A stretch of DNA of 51,789 nt from a virus. Position 1 is the first letter of the stretch, and every line of letters starts with the position of its first letter. Positions 38,070 to 46,034 of the stretch are shown here, piece by piece. The stretch is from IMG/VR virus record IMGVR_UViG_3300027963_000100, positions 1 to 51,789 of that record, one strand, 5' to 3'. The notes under the pieces are model-generated. The model saw only the letters and a program-made list of their open reading frames with translations, ran no database searches and had not been told where the DNA came from. The position numbers and the translations under genes are program-made.

Positions 38070-39085
38070 TTAGTAGTCATACCGGATTCCAACCTCTTAA
38101 AGAAGTGTGGCTAGGAGATTGTTATCCTGCTGAGTGGTATTGTGATTTTGATAACCAAGCACAGGACATATTTGAATCAATCACCGAGCTTACTAAACAG
38201 GATCTTAAAAAATTCGAACAAAAATTACAAGAATTGGGCATTATAGTCCGCCGGCCTGCCTTTGAAGATAAATCTAAGTTTGTTGACTCAGACGGAAATC
38301 TTATTAAGCCTCCTATAACTCCCAGAGACTGGGCAATGACATTAGGAGATACTTTATATATTATTCCGCAGTATGAAAATTCTGTTACAGGATTCGAGGC
38401 AACTATAGATTTATATAAAAAACAAGATCAAAAAGTGGTAGTGTTAGATAGATCTAACCCGGATCCTATGTGTTTTGTTCCTTTTCCTAGTACGGTAAGA
38501 GTTGGGCAAGATATTTTTCTTGACTGCGGGAAAGATTCTTCTGGCTATGGCTATTTTGAACAGGTTGTAAAAGATTTGTCAAAAACATATCGTGTTCATG
38601 TCAGTCACACCAATGAGCACAATGATGGCATATTTTGTCCGGTTAAACCTAAAACTATTTTCAGTACGCATTATCGAACAAGTTATGAAACGACTTTTCC
38701 TGGCTGGAATGTATTTTATTTACATGATACTACCGAACAAAGACAAAATAATGGTTTCAATGGCAAATGGTGGATGCCTGGAAAAGACTATCAGATCTAT
38801 AATGATTCTATAATTAAATATGCTCAAGACTGGATTGGCAATAGTATGGAAACAGTTTTTGAAGTCAATATGTTAGTGGTAGATGAACACAATATCTTTT
38901 GTATTGCCGAAGACGATCGTGCTTGTCGACAGCTTGAAAGTATGGGCGTAATACCACATATCATTGATTTTAGATGTCGTGGATTTTGGGACGGTGGATT
39001 GCATTGTCTTACAACAGATATACACAGAGAAGGCGTATGCCTGGACTACTGGCCCGGCCGCGGCCCTAATGGAATTTACAAATGA
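38066..39085 (+). CDS. Amidinotransferase-family protein
   Basis: The 339-residue protein fits the glycine/inosamine amidinotransferase fold. It has RDWAMTLGDTLYI near the front, a middle HTNEHNDGIF (acid/His part) and the catalytic-Cys segment FWDGGLHCLTTDIHREG near the C-terminus (Cys about residue 314). Such enzymes move an amidino group from arginine to an amine, as in creatine or streptomycin-type synthesis. The gene is clearly more AT-rich than gp41, whose stop it overlaps. It leads a three-gene cassette with 38066-39085, 39082-39855 and 39852-40856. Acceptor unknown. Confidence 0.85.
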   Translation: MISSHTGFQPLKEVWLGDCYPAEWYCDFDNQAQDIFESITELTKQDLKKFEQKLQELGIIVRRPAFEDKSKFVDSDGNLIKPPITPRDWAMTLGDTLYIIPQYENSVTGFEATIDLYKKQDQKVVVLDRSNPDPMCFVPFPSTVRVGQDIFLDCGKDSSGYGYFEQVVKDLSKTYRVHVSHTNEHNDGIFCPVKPKTIFSTHYRTSYETTFPGWNVFYLHDTTEQRQNNGFNGKWWMPGKDYQIYNDSIIKYAQDWIGNSMETVFEVNMLVVDEHNIFCIAEDDRACRQLESMGVIPHIIDFRCRGFWDGGLHCLTTDIHREGVCLDYWPGRGPNGIYK

Positions 39086-39855
39086 TTTTTATAGATTACC
39101 CACCCGGTGGGCTTGGTAATTTTTTAGCGCAAATTTTAACGAACAATGGCGAGTTGTTTGATAAACATCTATCTTTTCATCGGAACCCAAAAAAAGAATA
39201 TTCTCGATTGATTTTAGAATCGCCTGACCAATTTTGTCAACAGATAAAATTATTTGTACCCGAACATGAAATAACAGTGACGCATTCGTTTGGCAACATC
39301 AATGAACTACGAACTCGCTGGCCATCTGCCACAATAATACAGGTTGTTGCTAGACAAGAAATTGCAATACTGCTTAACAATATGTGGAGGAAAGCGGCAT
39401 CAGACAATCCTGATTCTGAGACAAAATTATCAAACAGATTAATACAGCATTATAAGAAAGATACTGCTGCGGTAAGGAGAGAAAATTATGCGCTTTCTTA
39501 TTTGTATTTTAAAGAACATGCTGGATATCATAATACTCTGCACCCGTTGACTGATATAGAGATTAATTTTGATAATTTATATCAAGGACCTGATCTCATG
39601 CAGATAGAGTTATCAAAAATTAAAAAAGATGTTGACATAAAAAAAATCAATGAAGTTTTTCAATTAACGCAACAATCAATAATACAAAAAAATAATCTAT
39701 ATAAAGAGTTAGTTGCAGGATCTATATCTTGGGAACAAAGTAAACATCATTTTGACACAATCGATCACGGATTAATATGTGGTATACTTCAAGAAAAACA
39801 CAATAAAGAATTTTTCCTACCAAATCAAGATCATTTTGAGCTGATCATTCAATGA
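39082..39855 (+). CDS. Hypothetical protein, possibly sulfotransferase-like
   Basis: The 257-residue, AT-rich gene begins MIFIDYPPGGLGNFLAQIL, a Gly-rich strand-loop-helix near the N-terminus like that of sulfotransferase-type P-loop proteins. An HSFGNINELRTRWPSATII segment follows. The remainder is helical and charged. The match is weak, so sulfotransferase is only a suggestion. It is coupled to both neighbours by ATGA overlaps and shares their base composition, which implies joint acquisition. Confidence 0.6.
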   Translation: MIFIDYPPGGLGNFLAQILTNNGELFDKHLSFHRNPKKEYSRLILESPDQFCQQIKLFVPEHEITVTHSFGNINELRTRWPSATIIQVVARQEIAILLNNMWRKAASDNPDSETKLSNRLIQHYKKDTAAVRRENYALSYLYFKEHAGYHNTLHPLTDIEINFDNLYQGPDLMQIELSKIKKDVDIKKINEVFQLTQQSIIQKNNLYKELVAGSISWEQSKHHFDTIDHGLICGILQEKHNKEFFLPNQDHFELIIQ

Positions 39856-40856
39856 TAGATTTTAAAAATATCAGAGATGTGCATCTTGAAATCTCTTCAT
39901 TATGCAATGCCAGTTGTCCTTGGTGCCCTAGAACATTTTGGGGATATCCGTTCAATGGAGGATATCCTGAAGTAAATCTTTCTCTTGAGAATGCTAAAAA
40001 ACTATTTCAGCCGGATTTTTTGAATCAGCTGACTAGCATTCGTATCAATGGAAATTTTGGAGACATAGTGATGAATCCCGAAGGTCCTGACATCGTTGAA
40101 TACTTTTTTAATGTGAATCCTACTTTGAATATTTCTGTCAGCACCAACGGTGGCGCCAGGGACAGCAAATTTTGGACTCAGTTGGCAAAAACTCCTGTTA
40201 CAGCGTTGTTTTGTATCGACGGATTAGAAGATACTCATCACTTGTATAGACAAAACACAGTGTGGTCCATAGTGATTCGCAATGCTCAAACATTTATTGC
40301 AGCTGGAGGTAGAGCTGTTTGGAAAATGATTGAATTTGATCACAACCGTCATCAACGTGAGCAATGTCGTGAACTGAGTAAAACTCTTGGGTTTGAAAGT
40401 TTCCAATTGATCAATGATGGTCGAAATACTGCCCCGGTATTTGATCGCCACGGTAATTTGACTCATGTGTTGGGCAATTATACCGGAGAACAGGATTTCA
40501 AAGTGCTATTTCATAAAAGGAAAACAGATGAAGTATTGCTTGAAGATATTACTATTGATCGACACCCAAAAAAACATATATTTTGTAAAACCAAGACTTT
40601 AAAAAGCATATACATCAGTGCCACAGGTGATGTAAGTCCGTGCTGTTGGACAGGATTTTATCCCAAAACATATGGCGCTGGCTATTATCATCAAGCTGCT
40701 AATGCACAATTAATTCCTCTCATATCAAAAAATAATGCACTGGAATATACCTTAGAAGAATGCATTGAGTGGTTTAACTGTGTTGAACAATCGTGGTCTA
40801 TTGACAGTTATGACCAAGGTAGACTAGTCATCTGCGATGATGTTTGTGGTAAATAA
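39852..40856 (+). CDS. Radical SAM protein with SPASM-like C-terminus
   Basis: The 334-residue protein has C-x3-C-x2-C in SSLCNASCPWCPRTFWG (residues about 17-33), a RINGNFGDIVMNPE strand and a late Cys cluster (HIFCKTKTL, ISATGDVSPCCWTGF), as in SPASM proteins with an auxiliary Fe-S cluster. Such enzymes often modify peptides. The start overlaps the previous stop (ATGA). The cassette amidinotransferase / P-loop-like / radical SAM resembles a small natural-product or peptide-modification unit. No precursor peptide is obvious. Confidence 0.87.
   Translation: MIDFKNIRDVHLEISSLCNASCPWCPRTFWGYPFNGGYPEVNLSLENAKKLFQPDFLNQLTSIRINGNFGDIVMNPEGPDIVEYFFNVNPTLNISVSTNGGARDSKFWTQLAKTPVTALFCIDGLEDTHHLYRQNTVWSIVIRNAQTFIAAGGRAVWKMIEFDHNRHQREQCRELSKTLGFESFQLINDGRNTAPVFDRHGNLTHVLGNYTGEQDFKVLFHKRKTDEVLLEDITIDRHPKKHIFCKTKTLKSIYISATGDVSPCCWTGFYPKTYGAGYYHQAANAQLIPLISKNNALEYTLEECIEWFNCVEQSWSIDSYDQGRLVICDDVCGK
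40849..40855 (+). promoter_or_regulatory. Late-type promoter box (GTAAATA)
   Basis: GTAAATA overlaps the radical SAM stop codon and lies 20 bases before the ATG at 40876, with an AAGGG RBS between. Confidence 0.5.
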
Positions 40857-40875
40857 GTCAAAGGGTCCGCCGGTC

Positions 40876-41124
40876 ATGCAGAAAAAAACTCGTAGCCTAC
40901 TTGAAGAACTTGACGCCATGTATGTGGAGCGCGATCAGCGCCATGTGGTAGAAAGTCGTGCCGCCAATGTGATTGCCAGTGCTATTCGCTTGCTGGAACA
41001 CATTGATGCTGCATACACACCTGAACAAGCTGAAAATTTGTCGAGAAAACTGTTAAACGCCATTCGCTTGCGGGACCCTGCCAAATTTGCTCGCACTGTG
41101 AGAAAAACTGATGCAGGGATTTGA
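40876..41124 (+). CDS. Small helical conserved-type protein
   Basis: I start at ATG 40876 (MQKKTRSLLEELDAMYVERD) because AAGGG precedes it; an upstream ATG lies inside the radical SAM gene. The 82-residue protein is nearly all helix (VVESRAANVIASAIRLLEHI) and ends with a basic stretch. I recall similar small proteins in marine T4-like phages. Its 3' end overlaps the next gene by 14 bases. Function unknown. Confidence 0.7.
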   Translation: MQKKTRSLLEELDAMYVERDQRHVVESRAANVIASAIRLLEHIDAAYTPEQAENLSRKLLNAIRLRDPAKFARTVRKTDAGI

Positions 41125-43126
41125 TCTTGGCCTGCGACGGGCTATTGCCGAAGGTGGCAATGTGTTCAAGGACGGCAGTGGTCAGGCCCTAACACAACGC
41201 ATTAATCAGACTGATGTTGATCCCACAGTGACTTGGTTGGAACAACTGACTGGACTTGACTTACATGGTGAACTTGATCCTGACACTGCGGATGCCAGTC
41301 ATCCACAGGGCTATCCTGAAAAGTGGTTGGGCAGTACAGGCAAAAAAGAATCCAGTGGCGATCTGGATCTCGGTGTCGATGCCAATGAATTCACCAAAGA
41401 TCAAATGGTTAACAGACTCGGTCAGTGGTGCACCAGTCACGGACTCGAGCCCGAAGATTATGTAAAAAAGTCCGGTAGCATAGTTCATTTTAAAACTCCC
41501 ATCAACGGCCGACCCGATCTGGGCCATGTTCAAACAGATTTTACATTTTTAGGAAAACCCAAGTGGAGTCAGTTTGTGTTGAGTGGTGGCATTGGCAGCC
41601 AATACAAAGGGCGTGAACGCAATGTGCTAATGAACAGCATGGCTAAAAGCATGGGCTACAAGTTGAATCAAAACGACGGCATCCAGGATCGCGCCACCAA
41701 TCAACTCATAACCGATGACCCTGATCAGGTGGCCAAAATATTATTAAATCCTCGTGCCACTCGTTCTGACCTGCGCAATGTAGAAACTATTGTAAAAGCC
41801 CTGGAGCGCGATCCCAAACGCGATGCCAAGTTGGCAGACTTTCGCCAACACATGGCTCGTGAAGGACTGCCGTTCATGGAGCAGGTTAATACCAATCCAT
41901 ACATTGAATACAACGAAGTAAATTTTTTAGCTCGACTGAGAGATCGTATTGTAAACCAAGGCATGCAGCCCTTGATCGAAGATCGCGACGAGCGGGTGCA
42001 ATATCTGCGTGAAGCCAAGAATCCCCGAATTCCCTATGTGGAGGACCTGGTGTTCCAAGCAGGCTTGCGTGGTGCCCGACAGGCTGTGGACATCATTCGT
42101 CAAGCTGCTGCAAATGCTCAAGAATATGTCACAATCAAGTGGGATGGTTCACCTGCTGTGATATTTGGCCGAAATGAACAGGGCGAATTTGTGCTCACAG
42201 ACAAGGCCGGCGCCACTGCAGTGGGTTACTCGGGCTTGGCCACCAGTCCTGAACAAATAGCACAGATCATGGCACAGCGTGATCAAACCGCGGCTGCTCA
42301 AGGCAAACGGGCTGACCGTGTGCAGACCCTGTTGCCCATGTATCAAGAACTGTGGCCCTTGTTGCAAGCGGCCACACCGCGTAAATTTCAAGGATACCTC
42401 AAGGGCGACATGTTGTACTCGTCGGCGGATCCCTATGTGCGTGATGCAGGCAACCTGGTTTTCAACCCCAACAAGCATGATGGCATCACCTACAGAATTC
42501 CCGAAAGCAGTGAACTGGGACAAAAAATTGCTGCCAGTCGCGTGGGTGTGGCCATACACACACGCATGGATGATCCCGGCAGCGCCGAGCAGCCCGAAAC
42601 TGATCCCGAAAGTGTGCTGAAACGAGTGCCAGGTCTCATGGTCACAGCAGCCACAGTCAAGACCCTGAAGAATCTGCAGATCAATCGTGGCATAATGTCC
42701 GAGCTGACCCCGCTCACTAGAGGTGAATCTGCACAGGCCCTGCAAGGCTTGCTGAATCCCGCAGAATTGCGATCACAGCAGATCACAGACCTCCCGGCAC
42801 TAATGGAACGCTACATCAACAGTCTCAAGGGCACTGACTACTCGGCTGCCACACCTGAATCATTTGTGGCCTGGTTGCAGACTGCAGTGACTCCACGCAA
42901 GTACAACAATACGGTGGAATATCTCCGCAGTCCCAGATCCAACATGCTGGGCATGCAAGTGGCATTTGATATCTGGAACCTGTTGCATGCTCTCAAGCAA
43001 GATCTACAGCGACAGCTGGACCTGCAGCAACCCGGACAAGAAGGTTGGGTGTTTGCCACTCCTGCTGGTCGTGCCAAGCTGGTCAGCAGAACCGCTGGCG
43101 GCTTTGGTGCTCGAAAAGCCGCCTAA
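41111..43126 (+). CDS. Polymerase-beta-type NTase fused to ligase-like domain
   Basis: The 671-residue protein starts MQGFDLGLRRAIAEGGNVF, again with an I12-A13-E14 site followed by Gly. Residues 74-143 carry a nucleotidyltransferase signature: G74-S75 plus D84-L85-D86, then D143 in HVQTDFTF. Further on, VTIKWDGSPAVIFGR (K343) matches the KxDG nucleotidylation motif of ligases and capping enzymes. Motif III-like YLKGDMLY (D433) and motif IV-like DGITYRI (D457) follow. The combination suggests nucleotidyl or nick/RNA repair chemistry in one chain. A capsid-type leader would make it a packaged enzyme. Motif assignment is mine. Confidence 0.65.
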   Translation: MQGFDLGLRRAIAEGGNVFKDGSGQALTQRINQTDVDPTVTWLEQLTGLDLHGELDPDTADASHPQGYPEKWLGSTGKKESSGDLDLGVDANEFTKDQMVNRLGQWCTSHGLEPEDYVKKSGSIVHFKTPINGRPDLGHVQTDFTFLGKPKWSQFVLSGGIGSQYKGRERNVLMNSMAKSMGYKLNQNDGIQDRATNQLITDDPDQVAKILLNPRATRSDLRNVETIVKALERDPKRDAKLADFRQHMAREGLPFMEQVNTNPYIEYNEVNFLARLRDRIVNQGMQPLIEDRDERVQYLREAKNPRIPYVEDLVFQAGLRGARQAVDIIRQAAANAQEYVTIKWDGSPAVIFGRNEQGEFVLTDKAGATAVGYSGLATSPEQIAQIMAQRDQTAAAQGKRADRVQTLLPMYQELWPLLQAATPRKFQGYLKGDMLYSSADPYVRDAGNLVFNPNKHDGITYRIPESSELGQKIAASRVGVAIHTRMDDPGSAEQPETDPESVLKRVPGLMVTAATVKTLKNLQINRGIMSELTPLTRGESAQALQGLLNPAELRSQQITDLPALMERYINSLKGTDYSAATPESFVAWLQTAVTPRKYNNTVEYLRSPRSNMLGMQVAFDIWNLLHALKQDLQRQLDLQQPGQEGWVFATPAGRAKLVSRTAGGFGARKAA

Positions 43127-43148
43127 CCGGTGATTTTTTGTCAACTTG

Positions 43149-43155
43149 GTAAATA
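43149..43155 (+). promoter_or_regulatory. Late-type promoter box (GTAAATA)
   Basis: GTAAATA lies 40 bases upstream of the ATG at 43196, leaving a leader with a strong AAGGAG RBS. With the terminator at 43602 it defines a one-gene unit. Confidence 0.6.
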
Positions 43156-43195
43156 AGTGTAGGGTCAACGAACCCATATACCAAGGAGAATCAAA

Positions 43196-43582
43196 ATGGC
43201 TTATATTACACGAGTGCACGGTGATGCACAACCAGTATTTGCAACAGACGTTGCAACAGGTCCCGTCAGTGCTGACGCTAACACAGCAGCTACACCAGTT
43301 AACTTTGCTGGTCCCAAGCTGGACTTTTTCCGCGTTGTGGCCAACACCAGTGTTGTGTCCCAACAAGGCGTGAACGAGTACGTGGCCAACGTGCTGCAAT
43401 CAGTTCAACAAACTTCCACAGTGGCCATGTACCAAGTGGACGGTACAGTGTTGAGCATTGCTGTGTTCCCCCAAGGCGCATTTGCTAGTAGCTCTGCGTT
43501 CTTGGCTGCTGCCAACGTAACAGCCACTGGCTACCAGTTGGATAGCTGCACCAGCATTGGCTTCAAGCTGGCTGCTTCCTAA
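43196..43582 (+). CDS. Small virion-type protein in its own transcription unit
   Basis: The 128-residue protein starts MAYITRVHGDAQPVFATDVA and is Ala/Val/Ser/Thr-rich with beta character (FFRVVANTSVVSQQGV, VDGTVLSIAVFPQG). It has no enzymatic motif. A late box, a strong RBS and a strong terminator surround this single gene, typical of abundantly made structural proteins such as head decoration or tail components. Identity not recognised. Confidence 0.75.
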   Translation: MAYITRVHGDAQPVFATDVATGPVSADANTAATPVNFAGPKLDFFRVVANTSVVSQQGVNEYVANVLQSVQQTSTVAMYQVDGTVLSIAVFPQGAFASSSAFLAAANVTATGYQLDSCTSIGFKLAAS

Positions 43583-43601
43583 TCACCGATCTTTGTGAAC
43601 A

Positions 43602-43632
43602 AAAACCCTGGATTAAAAACCCAGGGTTTTTT
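43602..43632 (+). terminator. Rho-independent terminator
   Basis: AAAACCCTGG (43602-43611) pairs with CCAGGGTTTT (43621-43630) around a 9-base loop, followed by more Ts. It terminates the 43196-43582 unit. Confidence 0.9.
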
Positions 43633-43638
43633 GTTGGT

Positions 43639-43645
43639 GTAAATA
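43639..43645 (+). promoter_or_regulatory. Late-type promoter box (GTAAATA), leaderless spacing
   Basis: GTAAATA lies just after the terminator and seven bases before the GTG at 43653; there is no RBS, so a leaderless late transcript is predicted. Confidence 0.55.
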
Positions 43646-43652
43646 ACCCACT

Positions 43653-44087
43653 GTGAAGATTGTTTGTACTACCTCGTTTGATATCACTGTGACCGGAGTG
43701 ACCGGCCACTACAAAGTGTCCCGTGTGCCATTCCTGGATTGTGCTGGCCGTGAAATCACTACTGAACGAGACTGGAATAGATCTAGAAATCAACAGCGCA
43801 ACTGGGAAACCCTACAGCAGTTGTTGAGCCTGCGAACCCAGGTGTTTTCGGCCACTGTGCCAACACGCCAGGGTCACATGTGGCAGTTTGAGTTTGAAGT
43901 GGAATCTCAGGATGTGTATGGTGAGGATCTAAGCCTGCTGCAGGCCGACTGTGAGGGTGTGCCCATGCTGACAGGACTGGATGAAACAACTTCTAGTACT
44001 AAAGTACTAGTGACCCAAGGCCAGCTTCAAAACCTATGGTTTCAGTTGAACCTGCTAAATAATCAAGCGGGAGAAAATCATGGTTGA
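43653..44087 (+). CDS. Conserved-type hypothetical protein
   Basis: The 144-residue protein starts at GTG 43653 (MKIVCTTSFDITVTGVTGHYK), seven bases after a late box. The first strand pattern, DITVTGVTGHYKVSRVPF, is followed by a helical RNQQRNWETLQQLLSLR segment and beta strands. No membrane span. Its 3' end overlaps the next gene by 8 bases, so it continues a late operon (43653-44846). I do not recognise the family. Confidence 0.72.
   Translation: MKIVCTTSFDITVTGVTGHYKVSRVPFLDCAGREITTERDWNRSRNQQRNWETLQQLLSLRTQVFSATVPTRQGHMWQFEFEVESQDVYGEDLSLLQADCEGVPMLTGLDETTSSTKVLVTQGQLQNLWFQLNLLNNQAGENHG
44055..44061 (+). promoter_or_regulatory. Late-type promoter box (CTAAATA)
   Basis: CTAAATA lies inside the end of the previous gene and 18 bases before the ATG at 44080, followed by a GGGAG RBS. 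Confidence 0.6.
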
Positions 44088-44343
44088 GGCAACAGACATT
44101 GAGAAAAAAAGTTTAGAAGCGCACGTTGAGCTCTGTGCTGAGCGTTACAATGCCATCGAGAACAGACTCGACAGTGTGGATGACAAAATTTCATCCGTGA
44201 GCAAAATGGTCAAAGAAATGCATGACATGATGCACTCGGTTGTGACCAAACGCAACGATCAGATCATCAACTGGGGCGTGGGTATCATTGGTGTGTTGCT
44301 GGCCAGCTTGGCCTGGTTTGTCACACATTATGTGATTAAATGA
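44080..44343 (+). CDS. Coiled-coil plus transmembrane protein (holin/XhlA-like paralog)
   Basis: The 87-residue protein has a helical segment beginning LEAHVELCAERYNAIENRL, a short second coil (residues 30-55) and a C-terminal membrane span (WGVGIIGVLLASLAWFV, about 65-82). The first helix matches the 8487-8723 protein, making them paralogs encoded on opposite strands. Accessory holin or membrane-anchoring protein is possible. Its stop overlaps the next ATG (ATGA). Confidence 0.75.
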   Translation: MVEATDIEKKSLEAHVELCAERYNAIENRLDSVDDKISSVSKMVKEMHDMMHSVVTKRNDQIINWGVGIIGVLLASLAWFVTHYVIK

Positions 44344-44846
44344 AGTCAAAAAAATCAGTTGAACGTGCTCTTGCCGATGAGTTGCAGCAGATCTTGCCCA
44401 ACATCATTGCCCCGGATTCTCAAGGTGGATACCAACTGTTTGGTCGCTATCGCTTGGTCAGCAGTGATCAACAACATCAAGTTTTCCGCAACAACACACC
44501 GGCAGCAGTATTTGGCACCACTCGTGCTGCAGTCAGCTGGTGTATAGCTGACCGTTATCAACAATACCGCCTGGCTCGCGACATTGAAACCACAGATCGC
44601 ATGCTGAGTCGAGTGACTCATGATGTGCAAGTAAGGACTGCTGTGAGCCGTCGGAGCAAGCAATATGAATTCCGGGACCATGTGGAAGCCAAGTTACAGA
44701 CTCGATCAATTCGCAAACAACAGCTGGAAAATCATCTAGCAGTTTGTGTAAATTTGGCTAAATACATTCAACAAAGAGGATTCGATAATGAAACTGCAAG
44801 AACTGGCCCATCAAAAACCAACCGAGCAAACCGCTCGAGTACTTGA
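44340..44846 (+). CDS. Conserved-type hypothetical protein
   Basis: A 168-residue basic protein with a beta segment (GGYQLFGRYRLVSSDQQ), an AVSWCIADRYQQYRLARDI helix and a basic helical C-terminus (YEFRDHVEAKLQTRSIRKQQ). The last 20 residues overlap the next gene in another frame and are Ser/Thr/Arg-rich, suggesting that only the first 148 residues are conserved. I recall the SWCIAD-type core in marine T4-like phages. Function unknown. Confidence 0.7.
   Translation: MKSKKSVERALADELQQILPNIIAPDSQGGYQLFGRYRLVSSDQQHQVFRNNTPAAVFGTTRAAVSWCIADRYQQYRLARDIETTDRMLSRVTHDVQVRTAVSRRSKQYEFRDHVEAKLQTRSIRKQQLENHLAVCVNLAKYIQQRGFDNETARTGPSKTNRANRSST
44758..44764 (+). promoter_or_regulatory. Late-type promoter box (CTAAATA)
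   Basis: CTAAATA precedes the ATG at 44788 by 23 bases, with AAAGAGGA as RBS between them. Confidence 0.65.
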
Positions 44847-45642
44847 GAGCTATTTTGGTAAAACCATTAAATTTGACACCGTAACACCGGGTCAAGCACG
44901 TGCCATGCTGGGTCGTGTGCGTGGCTTGATCTCAGAACATCGTGCTAGACCAGAATTTCATGTGAGCGAGCGCAACTCTGCTTACTTGCGTCTGGTCATG
45001 ATGGAACAGGCTCTAACACATCGTCTCAAAGAAACCATGCCGCCGGTGGCTCCGACTGCTGGCGTACCCAAAGCCGATCCTCAAACTGATGCCAAATACA
45101 AGCAAGCACAAAAAAAACTGGCTCAAGGTCAGACCCTCAACCCTGAAGAACAAGGACTAATTAACGCAGCAGCCACTCTTGCTGCTGAAAGCCGTTTGCG
45201 CAGAGCCTATCGTGTGCTTAAAGAAAGTGAAGTTCAACAGGCTCAAGTGGTTTTGGCCGCTCAAGACCTAGTGGACAAGATGCAAAAGATGTTGGAAGAC
45301 ACATCTGAATTGCAGTTCAAAGATCTGCCGGCCTTGGTGGATCAGATCAAGAATCAAATTGGCGCAGAACAAAGCGTTCAGTTCAACACTGATGCCACCG
45401 CGGCCTTGAGTGGCCTGGTGCAAAATCTTCAAGCTGCCAGACAGCAATTGGATAGTGCCCTGGGTGTGGTAACTGGTCAGGCTCCTGCCATGCCTGATGT
45501 GACTGGCGCAGATGCTGCTGCAGCCTTGCCTGCTGCAGATGCTGTTGCTGATCCCACAGCTGACATTGACGTAGATGTTGATGCTGAAATCGAGCCCGAT
45601 GCTGAAGAGCCTGCTGCTGCACTTGGTCGCCCACGCAGATAA
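44788..45642 (+). CDS. Putative head-core/scaffold-type protein
   Basis: The 284-residue protein is strongly helical and charged (VQQAQVVLAAQDLVDKMQKM, FKDLPALVDQIKNQIGAEQS) with a Glu/Asp/Ala/Pro-rich acidic tail, a composition typical of prohead core or internal proteins. LISEHRA and RVLKESEV contain hydrophobic-x-Glu sites. I recall the MVD-K-QKM-type core in marine T4-like phages with no firm role. A late box and strong RBS precede it. Scaffold is a guess from composition. Confidence 0.68.
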   Translation: MKLQELAHQKPTEQTARVLESYFGKTIKFDTVTPGQARAMLGRVRGLISEHRARPEFHVSERNSAYLRLVMMEQALTHRLKETMPPVAPTAGVPKADPQTDAKYKQAQKKLAQGQTLNPEEQGLINAAATLAAESRLRRAYRVLKESEVQQAQVVLAAQDLVDKMQKMLEDTSELQFKDLPALVDQIKNQIGAEQSVQFNTDATAALSGLVQNLQAARQQLDSALGVVTGQAPAMPDVTGADAAAALPAADAVADPTADIDVDVDAEIEPDAEEPAAALGRPRR

Positions 45643-45644
45643 AC

Positions 45645-45980
45645 ATGTTGATTTGTGAAATAGCAGATCCGGGTGCACAAAAACTCACTGCACTAGTGGC
45701 ATTGTTGACAGGTCGTGCCCGAGATGATTCGGGCCCACAGGAAATTTCAAAAACAGCTTTTATCAGCATGGCCAACAGCTTGGGCGTGGCAGTGACTCCG
45801 GACACACTGCCACAACTGCTGGCACAACCACCACTGAGCAATGTGTTGGAGCAGGATGAGCCCAATTCTCCAGTGTTGAGATTTCGTGGAAATACAAAAA
45901 CTGACACTGACATGACGGCAAATCAGGCTCAAGACATTGTGGCCAAGAATGCTCAATCTGCTCTAAAACGAGCAAAATAA
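45645..45980 (+). CDS. Conserved-type hypothetical protein
   Basis: A 111-residue protein directly after the core-like gene (2 bases apart). It is helical with the segments KLTALVALLTGRARDD, FISMANSLGVAVTP and PQLLAQPPLSNVL, and a basic C-terminus. This pattern recurs in marine T4-like phages as I recall, paired with the previous gene. Late expression with its neighbour is likely. Function unknown. Confidence 0.7.
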   Translation: MLICEIADPGAQKLTALVALLTGRARDDSGPQEISKTAFISMANSLGVAVTPDTLPQLLAQPPLSNVLEQDEPNSPVLRFRGNTKTDTDMTANQAQDIVAKNAQSALKRAK

Positions 45981-45985
45981 AAAAC

Positions 45986-46014
45986 TTGACTTTGATCACA
46001 AAGTCGCATAAAAT
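45986..46014 (+). promoter_or_regulatory. Sigma70-like promoter of the iscU operon
   Basis: TTGACT, a 17-bp spacer and TAAAAT precede iscU, leaving a short leader with a GGGAG RBS before the ATG at 46035. This gives the Fe-S genes early-type expression, separate from the late genes upstream. Confidence 0.72.
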
Positions 46015-46034
46015 TATAACAATGGGAGAATTAT

